DNA of 64,000 nt from Tessaracoccus massiliensis (GTDB taxonomy: Bacteria > Actinomycetota > Actinomycetes > Propionibacteriales > Propionibacteriaceae), in the NCBI RefSeq assembly GCF_000826065.2, contig NZ_LN623537.1, positions 41,407 to 105,406 of the forward strand. The letters run 5' to 3'. Positions 39,580 through 51,779 of this stretch are shown here, piece by piece. A model generated the notes under the pieces. It did not search any database. It was not told the origin of the DNA and saw only the letters and a program-made list of their open reading frames with translations. A program made the position numbers and the translations under genes. The stretch's first letter is position 1; every line of letters starts with the position of its first letter.

Positions 39580-41790
39580 TCAGTCCCGGATGATCATCGC
39601 CTGGCCCCCGTAGGCCGGTAGCTCGACGGTGAACCCACCAAGGTCGTCGACCACGCCCACCTTGCGTCGGGTCGACAGGTCGAACACCCGGCCGGCGGGC
39701 ACCTTCTCGGACTGCACGCGGGCGGTGAGCTTCTCGCCGCCGAAGTTCAGCGCGGTGATCTGCGTGGTGCCGTTCTCCAGCTCGTTGACGAGCACGAGGA
39801 GGGCCTTGTCGCCCACCTCGGGGACGTCGACCAGCACGCCCGACGGCAGGTCGTTGCGCTTGCGGACCTTCAGGATCTGCGCCAGCCGGGAGGCGAAGGA
39901 GTTCTCCTTCTTCAACTGGTCCGGCACGGAGCCGTAGAGCACGCGGGCGCGGGGCATGCCGCTGGTGGACTTCTTCGCGTCCGGGGCCGCGCCCAGCAGG
40001 TCGTAGGCGCCGCGCTCGATCCAGCGGGTGTCGCCCATGCTGATCAGGCCCTTGACCTCCTCGCGGTCGAGGGGGAGGGCGCCGACGAGGTCCCAGCCGC
40101 TCAGCGCGAACACGCCCGGCTGCCACGCGGCGAACATGCACAGCAGTAGGTGTGCGTTGGCGATGCGTCGGGCGTCGCCGTCGGTGATCTCGTCGAGATC
40201 CGTGATGCCCAGCGTGGCGGCGACGATCGACGCGGTGGTGCTGGCGATGCCGTTGGTGGTGAACAGCGCGTTGTACGGCGCGGCCTCGCCGGTGAGCTTC
40301 TCGCGCATCACCTTGCGGACGTGCTCGGCGAGCTCGGAGCCGGTGTAGATCTCCCCGCCGAGGGTGAACTCGTCGTCGCGGTGCGCGGCGGCGAAGTGGA
40401 CCAGCTCGTAGGTGAGCTCGTCGTGGTTCTGCAGCGCGTGCACCAGGGAGGCCTGGTCGATGCCGATGGCCATGGATTCGCGCAGCACCATGCGCAGGAA
40501 CTCGGTGTCCGCCGTGGCCAGCGAGAACTGGGCGGCCGGGCGGGTGATGAAGTCGTAGGACAGATCCGGGCCGACGGCGCCGGTGCGGGCGATGTCATCG
40601 ATGGAGAGGTTGAGCTCCTGGAACGTGAAGCCGCCCACCTTGCGCACCAGCGAGCCGATGAGCTGGTTGGCCGCCAGCGACAGTGGGTGCCCCTCGGACC
40701 ACGCGGGGGAGCCCACGGACTTCTCGACGCCGAGGAAGCCGTTGGCGTCGAGACGCAGGCCGCCTGAGCCGAGGTCGAGCTGGGAGTGCAGCGCGTCGCC
40801 CATCACCAGGCGCATGCCCGCGCACGTCGGGTCCAGCCAGTTGATGGTGGGCTGGCCCTCCTTGAAGTAGTGGAGGTAGACCCAGCGGCGTTCGACGCCC
40901 TTGTGGTCGACGATGGGCGGCGTGCACGACCAGTTGGTCTCCTTCACGCCGGGCTCGTAGAAGATCACCCGCTGGAGGGCGCCGATGATGAGCCCCTCGT
41001 CGGCGAGCGCCTGCTCGGCCTCGGGGGAGAGGTTGACGGAGTCGCGACCCTCAGGGACCTCCGGCAGCAGATCCCAGTGCTCCTGCGGGATGTCGACCAT
41101 GTGGAAGATGCCCGGGTAGTCCTTGTAGTTGAGCTCCGCCAGCCGGAAATCCGCGCCCTTACCGGTGTGGCCGGGCACGATGTCGTCGATGATCGTGGCG
41201 TTGTGCTTGGTGGCCGTCTCGCACATCTGGCGGAACTCGTCCTCAGTGCCGAACAGCGGGTCGATCGCCATAGAGATGCGGTCGAAGTGTCCGTCCACCG
41301 ACGGGGTGGGCTCCCAGCCCTGCAGACCCCCGGCCAGCTTCACGGGGCCGGTGTGCAGCGCGTCGATGCCGATCGAGGAGAACGCGTCCCACAACTCTTC
41401 GGAGCCCAACGCGCCCAGGAAGGACTGCCCGCGGTCCGTGATGTGGGAGAGGGGATAGGCGGTGAACCACACGGAGGCGCGCTGCAGCGCGGCGCGCGGA
41501 TCCGGGTGCGCGTAGGGGTTGGCCCACATGAGGTGCGTGCCGGCCACCTGGCGTGAGACCTGCTGGGCGTCGTGCAGCATCGACTGCTCCTCGAGCCACT
41601 CCACATAGGCCCGGTCGTCGCCGGACGGTGCGAAGGGTGGCGCGATGGGCCCCTCGTCGGCCCTGCGTCGGCGCGCGCGGGGTCGCAGCCGGGCGGGGCG
41701 GGCGGCGAAGCGTTGCTGGTCGAAGCTGGCTTCGGGCAGCACCTCATCGTCGATCTGATCAGGCACCTGGTTCTCTGGCGTCGTGGTCAC
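39580..41790 (-). CDS. GH13 alpha-glucan enzyme, trehalose synthase-like
   Basis: This 736-aa GH13 enzyme has an Arg-rich N-terminal extension. The catalytic barrel shows the beta4 nucleophile in [12 protein letters not shown], the acid/base in [11 protein letters not shown] and the transition-state residue in [15 protein letters not shown]. The C-terminal beta domain ends [18 protein letters not shown]. The sequence resembles maltose alpha-D-glucosyltransferase (TreS)-type enzymes but lacks the usual TreS N-terminal phrase, so a related transglucosidase is possible. Its neighbours, an alpha-glucoside-type ABC importer and a maltokinase-cap protein, suggest conversion of imported maltose or trehalose. 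Confidence 0.75.
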   Translation of the reverse strand: MTTTPENQVPDQIDDEVLPEASFDQQRFAARPARLRPRARRRRADEGPIAPPFAPSGDDRAYVEWLEEQSMLHDAQQVSRQVAGTHLMWANPYAHPDPRAALQRASVWFTAYPLSHITDRGQSFLGALGSEELWDAFSSIGIDALHTGPVKLAGGLQGWEPTPSVDGHFDRISMAIDPLFGTEDEFRQMCETATKHNATIIDDIVPGHTGKGADFRLAELNYKDYPGIFHMVDIPQEHWDLLPEVPEGRDSVNLSPEAEQALADEGLIIGALQRVIFYEPGVKETNWSCTPPIVDHKGVERRWVYLHYFKEGQPTINWLDPTCAGMRLVMGDALHSQLDLGSGGLRLDANGFLGVEKSVGSPAWSEGHPLSLAANQLIGSLVRKVGGFTFQELNLSIDDIARTGAVGPDLSYDFITRPAAQFSLATADTEFLRMVLRESMAIGIDQASLVHALQNHDELTYELVHFAAAHRDDEFTLGGEIYTGSELAEHVRKVMREKLTGEAAPYNALFTTNGIASTTASIVAATLGITDLDEITDGDARRIANAHLLLCMFAAWQPGVFALSGWDLVGALPLDREEVKGLISMGDTRWIERGAYDLLGAAPDAKKSTSGMPRARVLYGSVPDQLKKENSFASRLAQILKVRKRNDLPSGVLVDVPEVGDKALLVLVNELENGTTQITALNFGGEKLTARVQSEKVPAGRVFDLSTRRKVGVVDDLGGFTVELPAYGGQAMIIRD

Positions 41791-41862
41791 CTGCCCTACG
41801 CTACCTGTGATGGCGGCCGCGTGTGTTGCGGCGCTGGGCCCGCGGTGTGTAAGAGTTGGCGG

Positions 41863-42531
41863 ATGAAGATCCGATCCGCCCTCGCCGCGGCCTGCGTTGC
41901 GGCACTGTTCGCCGCCAGCTGCAGCGGTGCTGATGACGCCGCCGAGACGACGCCCGCAGCGCCGCCCAGCACCGCCGTCGATGCCTCAGAGCCTGCCCCC
42001 GCGACACAGAGTGCGTCCCCTGAGCCTGCCCCCGCGACGGAGGAGCCGGGCAGGTCGAAGGGCCCGGAGGCCTCCGAAACCGCCGCCACCCCGGAGCTCT
42101 CCGGCGATGAGGCGGAGCGGTACGCGCTTGTGGCGTCGAGCTTCCGCGCCTACTGGGACGTGATCAACCAGACCTACGCCGACGGCGGGGCCGAGCAGCC
42201 CACCGAGGACATGCTGCGCGTGATGACCGGGCAGCAGTTGTCCTTCTGGTCTGAGACCTTCGCGAAGTGGACGGCGGACGGCAACCGCTACGAGGGTGTC
42301 AACGTGGTGCTCTACGCCAACCCGAAGCAGGTCTCGCTCTCCGAGGCCGGCGGGGTAGCCGACGTGGAGTTCTGCGTCGACATGCGCAACACCCGCGCCT
42401 TCGACGCCGACGGCAACCCCCTGAACAAGGACGGGCGCTACCAGAGCGGGGTCGCGGTGCTGGAATGGGTCGACGGCGCGTGGAAGGTCGCCGGCCACCG
42501 AGAGGGCACCACCAACAAGGACGTCTGCTGA
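41863..42531 (+). CDS. Putative lipoprotein
   Basis: This 222-aa protein starts at [20 protein letters not shown] with a lipobox cysteine at residue 20. A long Pro/Ala/Glu/Thr-rich linker follows, with repeats of the type SEPAPAT. The C-terminal part ([58 protein letters not shown]) resembles the NTF2-like fold of actinobacterial lipoproteins. The function is unknown. The gene lies divergent to the TreS-like gene. Confidence 0.75.
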   Translation: MKIRSALAAACVAALFAASCSGADDAAETTPAAPPSTAVDASEPAPATQSASPEPAPATEEPGRSKGPEASETAATPELSGDEAERYALVASSFRAYWDVINQTYADGGAEQPTEDMLRVMTGQQLSFWSETFAKWTADGNRYEGVNVVLYANPKQVSLSEAGGVADVEFCVDMRNTRAFDADGNPLNKDGRYQSGVAVLEWVDGAWKVAGHREGTTNKDVC

Positions 42532-42578
42532 GGGCCGAACTGTCGCCGTGGAATGGGAATAACTCCAGGTTTTTGGAG

Positions 42579-42599
42579 GTTGAGTGATGTAGACTCAAC
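42579..42599 (+). promoter_or_regulatory. HspR-binding HAIR box upstream of clpB
   Basis: GTTGAGT-N7-ACTCAAC is a perfect inverted repeat, with the same half-sites as box 1 at dnaK. It lies 28 nt before the clpB start, close enough to cover the promoter. This places clpB in the HspR regulon encoded at 11579. Confidence 0.9.
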
Positions 42600-42626
42600 T
42601 TTGAAACCGAATCTAGGAGAACCCCT

Positions 42627-45194
<2,568 letters not shown>

Positions 45195-45236
45195 CGCTGG
45201 TTGAGCCTGCGAGCGCAGCGAGCAGTGTCGAAACCC
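45195..45236. repeat. Dispersed intergenic repeat, third copy
   Basis: This copy begins at the base after the clpB stop and differs from the copies at 25249 and 39391 by one base (gcctgcgagc instead of gcctgcgggc). Confidence 0.75.
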
Positions 45237-45262
45237 GGTGAGCCGACAAGCAACATCAATTC

Positions 45263-45298
45263 GTGGGGTTAGCGCCCAACCACGGGCGCTAACCCCAC
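45263..45298. repeat. Perfect 15-bp hairpin downstream of clpB
   Basis: The arms gtggggttagcgccc and its exact complement enclose the loop aaccac. No T-tract follows. The rest of the 390-bp gap to 45584 has AT-richer sequence and no supportable gene. Confidence 0.75.
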
Positions 45299-45584
45299 AA
45301 GGCCTCGGATGTCTCTATGGCGGTACGTGTCCCTTCGTTGCGGGGTGTTCCAACTCGATCTTTACAAGATTTAGCGGGAAGATTCGGGTCCCAGCCGCCA
45401 TAGAGAGGTCTTATCGCGATTTCTCCCTCCACATCTCTGAACTCGGCGATGAAGGGCAAGCGACAGGGCACCAGACTCAGGAGCCGGGAGTTCACCGCCT
45501 TCCCGGAGCAGGGGTGGCACGGCGGAGAGCTGATCATCACCCCAGCGGGAAGGGGGTACGTCCATCGCGCGATACTCTTGTGCC

Positions 45585-46223
45585 ATGGCTGCCGATTACA
45601 TGCGCATTGGCGATGCGGAACGCGACGAGGCGGTCGGCATGCTCCGCGAGCACCACGCGACCGGCAGGCTCGGCTCGGATGAGTTCGACGACCGCATGTC
45701 CCGCGCTCTGCAGGCCCGCACCAGGAGCGAACTCGACGCGTTGTTCCTTGACCTTCCGGACCCCCGGCCAGGCAGCCAGTACACCGGCGCGCCCGCCTAC
45801 CCGCAGCCCGTCGTTCCGCCCGCCTACGGCTACGACCAGTTGCCGGACAGCTACGGCCAGCCGCCCCCGCCTGTGGCCGCGGGAGACCTGCCCCGCCCGT
45901 GGTACGCCCAGTGGTGGATGCTCATCGTCGCGATCCTGCTGGGCAGCGCGCTGGACATCAGCTTCCCCTTCATCGTGTTTGCAGCCCTCTGGATCTGGGT
46001 GATCTACCCGTCGATGGTCGAGCACCGCCGCCACAAGGCGCCGCGTGCAGCAACGACGGCGCCGCCCCGCCCGCTGACGTACTCCGAGCGCGAATGGGTG
46101 ATGGAAGAGGTGCGCGCTGGCCGCAAGATCAACGCCATCAAGCGCTACCGCGAACTGACCGGCGCTGACCTGGTCACCGCGAAGAACACCGTCGAATCGT
46201 GGGGTAGGCAGATCGGTCGCTGA
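45585..46223 (+). CDS. DUF1707 domain membrane protein
   Basis: This 212-aa protein starts at MAADYMRIGDAERDEAVGML, the classic DUF1707 (SHOCT-like) domain of actinobacterial membrane proteins, continuing EHHATGRLGSDEFDDRMSRA. A Pro/Tyr-rich linker leads to two membrane helices (WWMLIVAILLGSALDISFPF, IVFAALWIWVIYP). The C-terminal part REWVMEEVRAGRKINAIKRY then RELTGADLVTAKNTVE resembles the ribosomal L7/L12 C-terminal-like helix pair. Function is unknown. Confidence 0.85.
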   Translation: MAADYMRIGDAERDEAVGMLREHHATGRLGSDEFDDRMSRALQARTRSELDALFLDLPDPRPGSQYTGAPAYPQPVVPPAYGYDQLPDSYGQPPPPVAAGDLPRPWYAQWWMLIVAILLGSALDISFPFIVFAALWIWVIYPSMVEHRRHKAPRAATTAPPRPLTYSEREWVMEEVRAGRKINAIKRYRELTGADLVTAKNTVESWGRQIGR

Positions 46224-46227
46224 GCGG

Positions 46228-46449
46228 CTAGCTCGTGCCGCCCTTCGGGAAGAACAACCGCTCCTCGCCGGCGTTGGCGTTGTAGAAGCCGACGCCGTGC
46301 TTGGCCGCCAGTTGCCGCCCGGCGTCTGCGGCCTTCTCCGCCTCGTCTTCCGGGCACTGCGCCCTGGTGACGGTGCGGCCGAAGCGGTAGGTGCCCCAGG
46401 CGGGGCCGTGTGGAGCGAATGGTTGGATGGAGGTATGACCAATCTGCAT
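46228..46449 (-). CDS. Possible small hypothetical protein
   Basis: This 73-aa frame reads WGTYRFGRTVTRAQCPEDEA, then GRQLAAKHGVGFYNANAGEE and ends LFFPKGGTS. The composition is protein-like, with consistent codon bias. The ATG at 46449 overlaps the start of pdxH on the other strand by 15 nt, so the true start may be a downstream codon. No family is recognised. Confidence 0.35.
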   Translation of the reverse strand: MQIGHTSIQPFAPHGPAWGTYRFGRTVTRAQCPEDEAEKAADAGRQLAAKHGVGFYNANAGEERLFFPKGGTS

Positions 46450-47073
46450 GATGTGCGCCGCGACTACAGCGGCCAGCCACTCCCCGAAGACGCCGCCGCC
46501 ATCGACCCGTGGGGACTGCTCGCGCAATGGGTCGACGATGCCCTCGCCGCCGGCGAGCCAGAGCCCACGGCAGTGACGCTGGCCACGGTCGATGAGGAGG
46601 GTCGCCCGCAGGCACGCATCGTGTTGCTGAAGGAGATCTCGCCCGAGGGCCTGGTGGTCTTCACCAGTTATGACTCTGCCAAGGGGCAGGAACTGGCCGC
46701 ACGTCCGGTGGCTTCGGCGTCGTTCTGGTGGCCGGTGCAGATCCGCCAGGTGCGCGCGGTGGGGGTCGTCACGAAGCTGTCCCGCGAGCCGTCCGAGGCG
46801 TACTTCGCCAAACGGCCGCGTGCCAGCCAGCTTGAGGCGTGGGCCTCCGAACAGTCCGCGCCGGTGGCGTCGCGCGCGGACCTCGTGGCTGCTGTCGCGG
46901 CGGTGGAGGAGCGCTTCGAGGGGCAGGACGTGCCGTGCCCGCCGAACTGGGGCGGCTACGTCATCGACGTGGACAGCTTCGAGTTCTGGCAGGGGCTGCC
47001 CAGCCGCCTCCATGACCGCATCTGCTGCACCCGCACCGCGGACGGCTGGCGCAACGAGCGACTGCAGCCCTGA
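46435..47073 (+). CDS. pdxH: Pyridoxamine 5'-phosphate oxidase
   Basis: This 212-aa FMN enzyme oxidises pyridoxamine or pyridoxine phosphate to PLP. It starts at MTNLHDVRRDYSGQPLPED behind ggagg. Motifs are DPWGLLAQWVDDALAAGEPE, TLATVDEEGRPQARIVLLKE, VVFTSYDSAKGQELAARPVA, the PdxH C-terminal signature VDSFEFWQGLPSRLHDRICC and WRNERLQP at the end. The full domain set is present. Confidence 0.95.
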   Translation: MTNLHDVRRDYSGQPLPEDAAAIDPWGLLAQWVDDALAAGEPEPTAVTLATVDEEGRPQARIVLLKEISPEGLVVFTSYDSAKGQELAARPVASASFWWPVQIRQVRAVGVVTKLSREPSEAYFAKRPRASQLEAWASEQSAPVASRADLVAAVAAVEERFEGQDVPCPPNWGGYVIDVDSFEFWQGLPSRLHDRICCTRTADGWRNERLQP

Positions 47074-47090
47074 CCTCGGAGGTTGGAAAA

Positions 47091-47140
47091 TATCTCTACC
47101 AGATCGGGGGGTCGGTGTGGATAATCCACAGCGACCCCCC
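47091..47140. repeat. Second copy of the convergent-gene palindrome
   Basis: This copy shares TATCTCTACC, the following G-run and the central gtgtggataatccaca with 26218-26284, but its right end is replaced by gcctatgcgggcgg. It lies between pdxH (+) and the small membrane gene at 47155 (-). Confidence 0.7.
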
Positions 47141-47154
47141 GCCTATGCGGGCGG

Positions 47155-47340
47155 TCAGCTGAGCTCCGAGAGGGCCAAGCCCACCACCGCGGCCAACGTC
47201 ACCGTGGCGAACACGAAGCCGATCAGGTTGACCGCATCTTCCGGCCGGGCGAAGTTCAGCATGATGATGAGGTTCACCGGCAGCGCCAGCAGCACCGCCG
47301 CCCACGCCCGGAAGCTCTCGCTGAGCACCATTTTCCGCAT
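47155..47340 (-). CDS. Small two-helix membrane protein
   Basis: This 61-aa protein starts at MRKMVLSESFRAWAAVLLAL and has two hydrophobic segments (AVLLALPVNLIIMLNFA and LIGFVFATVTLAAVVGLAL). The ATG at 47340 is preferred to an in-frame one eight codons upstream. It is similar in size and layout to the gene at 4172-4360. Function is unknown. Confidence 0.55.
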   Translation of the reverse strand: MRKMVLSESFRAWAAVLLALPVNLIIMLNFARPEDAVNLIGFVFATVTLAAVVGLALSELS

Positions 47341-47392
47341 GTGAGTGACCCTATCGAGCCGCATGTCCAGCCCAGCGTGAGCGGGGACGTGG

Positions 47393-48199
47393 TCAGTCCG
47401 CGTCGACGGTGTCGTCGAAGCCCTGGACGATCTTCAGCTCGGAGACCTCCGGCAGGGACCAGTCGACGGCGTTCTCATCCTCCTGGAACGGCTCCACGAA
47501 GTGCGAGAGGTAGGCCAGCTGCCCCTCCTCGATGTCGAGCATGAGGATGTGGTTGACGCCGTCGCGCTCGAAGATCGCGGTCGCTGGGAACGTGTAGCTC
47601 TCCAGCAGCGTGCGGGGCGCCTCGGGATCCGCCATCAGCAGGAACTGGCCGTCCTCCGGGCGGCAGACCGCGCCGTCGAGCTGGGCACGCAGTTCCTCGC
47701 TGCCGTAGCCGTCGACGGCGTCGAGCTGCTGGGCGATCACCGCGCGCACCTTCTCGGGCAGCGGCTCGAGGGTGGCGCGGTCTGGGCGCTGCTCGTCGTA
47801 CTCCTCGGCCTCGGGGGCCGTCTTGGCCTCCAGGATCGAGGCACCGAGCATGCTGGCGAACACCGCAGCCGCGGCCCACGCGCGGGGCTTCTTCAGGCCG
47901 ATCTTCTCGAGCAGGCCGATCGACCACGCGTCGCTGCGGGCCAGCAGGTCCTGCGCGCCGTAGATGATGCCGCCGGTGCCGGCCGCGATGCCGAGCGTGG
48001 TTTCGGGGGAGCGGTAGATGCCGTCGTCGGGGGTCATCGGCATGGCCACCTCAGCGGCGGTGCCGCCGGCCATCGCCAGCCAGTAGGCATGTTTGCGCCA
48101 GCCGGTGAGCTTGTTGGGGTCGATGAGCGTGATCCCCGCCCAGGCAGTGGCCTTGGCGACGGCGAGGACGAGCTGGGAGCGGCTGATGCGGCGAGTCAT
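47393..48199 (-). CDS. Hypothetical membrane-anchored protein
   Basis: This 268-aa protein starts at MTRRISRSQLVLAVAKATAW. The N-terminal half contains weakly hydrophobic segments (HAYWLAMAGGTAAEVAMPM, ETTLGIAAGTGGIIYGAQDL, AWAAAAVFASMLGASILEA). The C-terminal half is soluble and acidic (LPEKVRAVIAQQLDAVDGYG, AIFERDGVNHILMLDIEEGQ). No family is recognised. It reads away from any gene on its 5' side and appears monocistronic. Confidence 0.6.
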   Translation of the reverse strand: MTRRISRSQLVLAVAKATAWAGITLIDPNKLTGWRKHAYWLAMAGGTAAEVAMPMTPDDGIYRSPETTLGIAAGTGGIIYGAQDLLARSDAWSIGLLEKIGLKKPRAWAAAAVFASMLGASILEAKTAPEAEEYDEQRPDRATLEPLPEKVRAVIAQQLDAVDGYGSEELRAQLDGAVCRPEDGQFLLMADPEAPRTLLESYTFPATAIFERDGVNHILMLDIEEGQLAYLSHFVEPFQEDENAVDWSLPEVSELKIVQGFDDTVDAD

Positions 48200-48271
48200 G
48201 ACATCAACCGTAGCGAGGTTTGTCGTTCAGCCATCAGCCCCAGGTCGGACATCCCCTACTACTTTCGGCTC

Positions 48272-49474
48272 TCACGCGGGTCGTAGCTCCAGGAGGAGCG
48301 CGCCGTCGCCGTCCTGCAGCAGCCAGATGGCGCCGTCGGGGCCCTCCTCCACCTCGCGGATGCGGGCGCCCATGTCCCACTCCTCGCCCTCGGTGGCGGT
48401 CTCGCCGTCGAGGCTGACGCGGATCAGCTTCTGCCCGGCGAGTGCGCCGAGGAACGCGTCGCCCTTCCATGCCGGAAACAGGTCGCCGTCGTAGATCATC
48501 AACGAGCCCGGCGCGGTCTCGGGGCCCCAGTACATCAGGGGTGGCTCGAAGCCGTCGCCCTCCGTGTGGTCCGCGATGGCCTCGCCGCCGTAGTGGGAGC
48601 CCATCGACGCCACTGGCCAGCCGTAGTTGAGGCCCTCCTTGACGAGGTTCAGTTCGTCGCCGCCCTCTGGCCCCATCTCGGAGGCCCAGAGCCTGCCCTC
48701 GGCGTCGAACTCGAGACCCAGGACGTTGCGGTGCCCGATGGTCCAGAACTGCTGGGCGGCGGGGGAGTCCTCCTGGAAGGGGTTGTCGGCGGCGGGCTGG
48801 CCTTCGAGCGTCAGGCGTAGAATCTTGCCCAGCGTGTTGTCCATCTCCTGCGCGGGGTCCATCTTCTGGCGGTCCCCGGAGCTGACGAAGAGGTGGTCGC
48901 CCTGGATGGCCATGCGGTGCGAGAAGTGCCCGTTGCCGCTGACCTTCGGGGTTTGTTCCCAGATGGTGGTGACGTTGCTGAGGGCGGCGGCTTCGGTGTC
49001 GAGCGTGGCGGTGCCGATCACCGCGCCGGAACCGCCGTCGCCCTGCTCCACCCAGGAAAGGTAGATGGTGCCGTCGGTCTCGAAGGTGGGGCCCGCGATG
49101 ATGTCGCCCAATCCGCCCTGTCCCGCAGCCGTCACCTCGGGCACGCCGGTGACCTCGCGCACGGTGCCGTCGGGGGAGCGGAGCTTCAGCGCGCCGGTGC
49201 GCTCGGTGATGGCCAGCAGGTCCGTGCCTGGCAGGAATTCCATCGCCCACGGATTGGAGTAGGGCTCCTGCTCGGTGATGGCGTACTCGTGGGTTTCGGG
49301 GAGGGCCTCGGTGGGTTCCGGGGCGGCGGTCTCCTCGACGGTGGGCTCAGTCTCGGCGGCCTCCGTGGGCTCCGCTGTCTCCGTGGGAGCAGGTGCTGGT
49401 GGGGCATCCTCGTCTGGGCCCGTGCAGGCGGCCAGTGCTAGTGCGGTCAGAACTAAAGGCGCTAGTCGTCGCAT
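48272..49474 (-). CDS. PQQ-dependent sugar (aldose) dehydrogenase-like lipoprotein
   Basis: This 400-aa protein has lipoprotein signal MRRLAPLVLTALALAAC (Cys17), a Thr/Glu/Pro linker, and a six-bladed propeller of the soluble glucose/YliI-like aldose dehydrogenase family. Family phrases are NPWAMEFLPGTDLLAITERT, GQGGLGDIIAGPTF, SHRMAIQGDHLFVSSGDR, FWTIGHRNVLGLEFDAEGRL, WASEMGPEGGDELNLVKEGL then NYGWP. Such enzymes oxidise sugars with pyrroloquinoline quinone. Whether this cell has PQQ cannot be judged here. Confidence 0.88.
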   Translation of the reverse strand: MRRLAPLVLTALALAACTGPDEDAPPAPAPTETAEPTEAAETEPTVEETAAPEPTEALPETHEYAITEQEPYSNPWAMEFLPGTDLLAITERTGALKLRSPDGTVREVTGVPEVTAAGQGGLGDIIAGPTFETDGTIYLSWVEQGDGGSGAVIGTATLDTEAAALSNVTTIWEQTPKVSGNGHFSHRMAIQGDHLFVSSGDRQKMDPAQEMDNTLGKILRLTLEGQPAADNPFQEDSPAAQQFWTIGHRNVLGLEFDAEGRLWASEMGPEGGDELNLVKEGLNYGWPVASMGSHYGGEAIADHTEGDGFEPPLMYWGPETAPGSLMIYDGDLFPAWKGDAFLGALAGQKLIRVSLDGETATEGEEWDMGARIREVEEGPDGAIWLLQDGDGALLLELRPA

Positions 49475-49512
49475 GTCACGACGTTACCAGGCACGTTGGT
49501 TGAGCCCGCGGC

Positions 49513-50823
49513 TCAACCGGCGCCGAGGCGCATCCACTTGTCGCCGCGGGCGCGCAGACCCAGGGTGAGGGCCCGCAGGCCCATGAAGCCGACGGCGAAC
49601 GCGAGCCACAGCCACGTCAGGCCCGGGCGACCCCCGTCGACGGTGAGCGCACCCAACGCGATGGGGGCGTAGCCGATGAGGGTGATGACGCCGGCGATCG
49701 CCAGGTAGCGACCGTCGCCGGCGCCGATCAGCACGCCGTCGAGCAGGAACACGTACCCGGCCAGCGGGAGGGTGCACGCGATGAGCACCATCAGCCAGGC
49801 GACCAGGGCGCGCACATCGTCGTCCGGCGCGAAGAACGCGGCCACCGGCCCCCTCACGAACACCACAACCAGCCCGATGACGGCGCCGCCGCCGACGGAC
49901 CACCAGGTCATGAGGCGGGTGGAGTCGCTGGCCTCCTGCACGTCGGAGGCGCCCAGCGCGGTGCCGATGATGGTCTGCCCGGCGATGGCCAGCGCATCCA
50001 GCGCGTAGGACAACAACCCCCACAACTGCATGGCGACATGGTGCGCCGCCAACCCGGCGGTGCCCTGCTTCGCGGCGACGAACGTGGTGACCAGCAGCGC
50101 GACCCGCAACGTCACGGTGCGCAGCAGCAGCGGCACACCGACGGCGAGGCTGCTCATCATCTCCCGCCACGACGGGCCCAGCCCGGCGCCCACCGCCCGG
50201 GCCTTGCGGGCGACGAGGAGGGCCGCCGTCGCGCCCAGTGCGGTCTCGGCGACGGCGGTGCCGAGGCCCGCGCCACCGATGCCCATGCCCAGTCCGAACA
50301 CGAAGGATACGTTGAGGATCAGGTTGAGCACCGCGGAGCTGACGGACAGCACCAGCGGTGTGCGGGCGTCGGCCAGGCCGCGGAACGTGCCGGTGGCCGC
50401 CAGCATCACGAGCATGCCGGGCAGCCCCGGCAACGACCAGCGCAGATACTCGACGGCCTGCGTGTGCACCTCGCCGGTGGCGCCCAGCCAGGCCGCCAGC
50501 CACGGCGCGGCGATCCACGTGAGCGCGCCCACCGTCGTGCCGATCAGAGCGGCGAGCCACATGGCCTGCACACCCAGCTCGATGCCGCGACCCGCGTGGC
50601 CGGCGCCGATCTGCCGGGCCACCACCGACGTCGACCCGTAGGCCAGGAAGATCATCAGCCCGGTGACGGTGGTCAGCAGCCCGGAGCCGATGCCGAGGCC
50701 GGCGAGGGGGACGGTGCCGAGGTGGCCGACGATCCAGGTGTCGGCCAGCATCATCAGCGGCTGGGCCACCAGCGCTGCGAAGGCGGGGACCGCGAGGGCG
50801 AGTACGCGTCGGGGCAGGCTCAC
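49513..50823 (-). CDS. MATE family (DinF-like) efflux transporter
   Basis: This 436-aa protein has 12 membrane helices in two MatE repeats (LALAVPAFAALVAQPLMMLA, ADTWIVGHLGTVPLAGLGIG). It exports drugs or metabolites using an ion gradient. The GTG start overlaps the stop of the spermidine-synthase-like gene by 4 nt, so the pair is coupled. This suggests, without proof, that the transporter may handle a related product. Confidence 0.9.
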   Translation of the reverse strand: MSLPRRVLALAVPAFAALVAQPLMMLADTWIVGHLGTVPLAGLGIGSGLLTTVTGLMIFLAYGSTSVVARQIGAGHAGRGIELGVQAMWLAALIGTTVGALTWIAAPWLAAWLGATGEVHTQAVEYLRWSLPGLPGMLVMLAATGTFRGLADARTPLVLSVSSAVLNLILNVSFVFGLGMGIGGAGLGTAVAETALGATAALLVARKARAVGAGLGPSWREMMSSLAVGVPLLLRTVTLRVALLVTTFVAAKQGTAGLAAHHVAMQLWGLLSYALDALAIAGQTIIGTALGASDVQEASDSTRLMTWWSVGGGAVIGLVVVFVRGPVAAFFAPDDDVRALVAWLMVLIACTLPLAGYVFLLDGVLIGAGDGRYLAIAGVITLIGYAPIALGALTVDGGRPGLTWLWLAFAVGFMGLRALTLGLRARGDKWMRLGAG

Positions 50824-51626
50824 CAGCCACGCCCCTGCGGGCCGGGGGAGTCCTTCGCGGTGGCGTCGGTGTAGGGCACGGCGCCGCCGGGCCACTTGCG
50901 CGCCGCGTTGCCGGTGATCCAGCGGTAGCCGAACATGCGGCGGTTGGATTCGCCCTCGATGGCGCGGATGTCCGGCTTGCGGTCCGCGGTGAGCATCAGG
51001 ATGTTGCCGAAGCGTCGCCCCTTCGCGACGTCGTTCTCCATGCCGAACATGGTGGTGCGCCAGCGTTCGTCCAGGCCGCCGGCGAGTTTCTTGGCCCAGC
51101 TGAACGGGGCCTTGTCCGTGACGTTGAAGATGACCACGGCGTCGCCTCGGACGACGCGGCGCAGGTCGTCGAGGGCCTCGTCGGTGACGAGGTCGCCGGG
51201 CACGACGAGTTCGTTGAACGCGTCGACGATGATCACGTCCGCCCATTCGGCGGGCATCGCGGCCAGCCCGGTGCGGCCGTCGACGTCGCGCACCTTGATG
51301 CCGGAGCGGGGAGGCAGCGGGATCTTGCGGCGGACCTCTTCGGTGAGTTCGACGTCGGGTTCGCACACGATCTGCGCCGTTCCCGGCCGCCAGTGGGCAA
51401 CCCAGCGGGGGATGGTCATGCCGGCGCCGCCGATGTGGACGACGCGGAGCCGCTGGTCTTCCGGCGTGCGGAATGCCGAGTGCTCCAACAGGAGCGAGAT
51501 GTGCATGACGTACTCGAACTGCAGGAGTTCGGGTTGGTACGGGTCGACGTAGGACTGCGACGTGGGCCCGAACCGGACGTAGAAGGCGCCCATGGATTCG
51601 GGGTCTGGGAAGAGTCGGTCGGCCAC
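50820..51626 (-). CDS. Spermidine synthase-like methyltransferase-fold protein
   Basis: This 268-aa protein is assigned a GTG start (VADRLFPDPESMGAF). It has the spermidine synthase-like Rossmann fold: LRVVHIGGAGMTIPRWVAHW, IVCEPDVELTEEVRRKIPLP, VRDVDGRTGLAAMPAEWADV and IIVDAFNELVVPGDL. Actinobacterial proteins of this type often lack spermidine synthase activity. It is coupled by a 4-nt overlap to the MATE transporter. Confidence 0.8.
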   Translation of the reverse strand: MADRLFPDPESMGAFYVRFGPTSQSYVDPYQPELLQFEYVMHISLLLEHSAFRTPEDQRLRVVHIGGAGMTIPRWVAHWRPGTAQIVCEPDVELTEEVRRKIPLPPRSGIKVRDVDGRTGLAAMPAEWADVIIVDAFNELVVPGDLVTDEALDDLRRVVRGDAVVIFNVTDKAPFSWAKKLAGGLDERWRTTMFGMENDVAKGRRFGNILMLTADRKPDIRAIEGESNRRMFGYRWITGNAARKWPGGAVPYTDATAKDSPGPQGRGW

Positions 51627-51649
51627 GGCATCGAGCCTATCCGGTCCCT

Positions 51650-51760
51650 GAGCGTTCGCCTGCGAGCTCCTGTCCTGAGCCAGGCGCCTGCGAGGAACGA
51701 GCAGCGCGTCTGGCCGAAGGATGCGAGCCAGCGGACGACGCTCAGGGAGCAGTTCCGCAC
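51650..51760. repeat. Palindromic repeat region between divergent genes
   Basis: ggtccctgagcg at the left and gacgctcagggagc at the right are inverted copies. Between them lie gcctgcgag and gagccaggcgcctgcgagg modules like those at 10249 and 25249. The element sits upstream of the sortase-like gene. Confidence 0.5.
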
Positions 51761-51779
51761 CACCTGCAAGAATGGGGCC

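Noticed and set aside
45289..45540. 83-aa frame in the gap after clpB
   Set aside because: It overlaps the hairpin and has no ribosome site or family match; the codon pattern is random.
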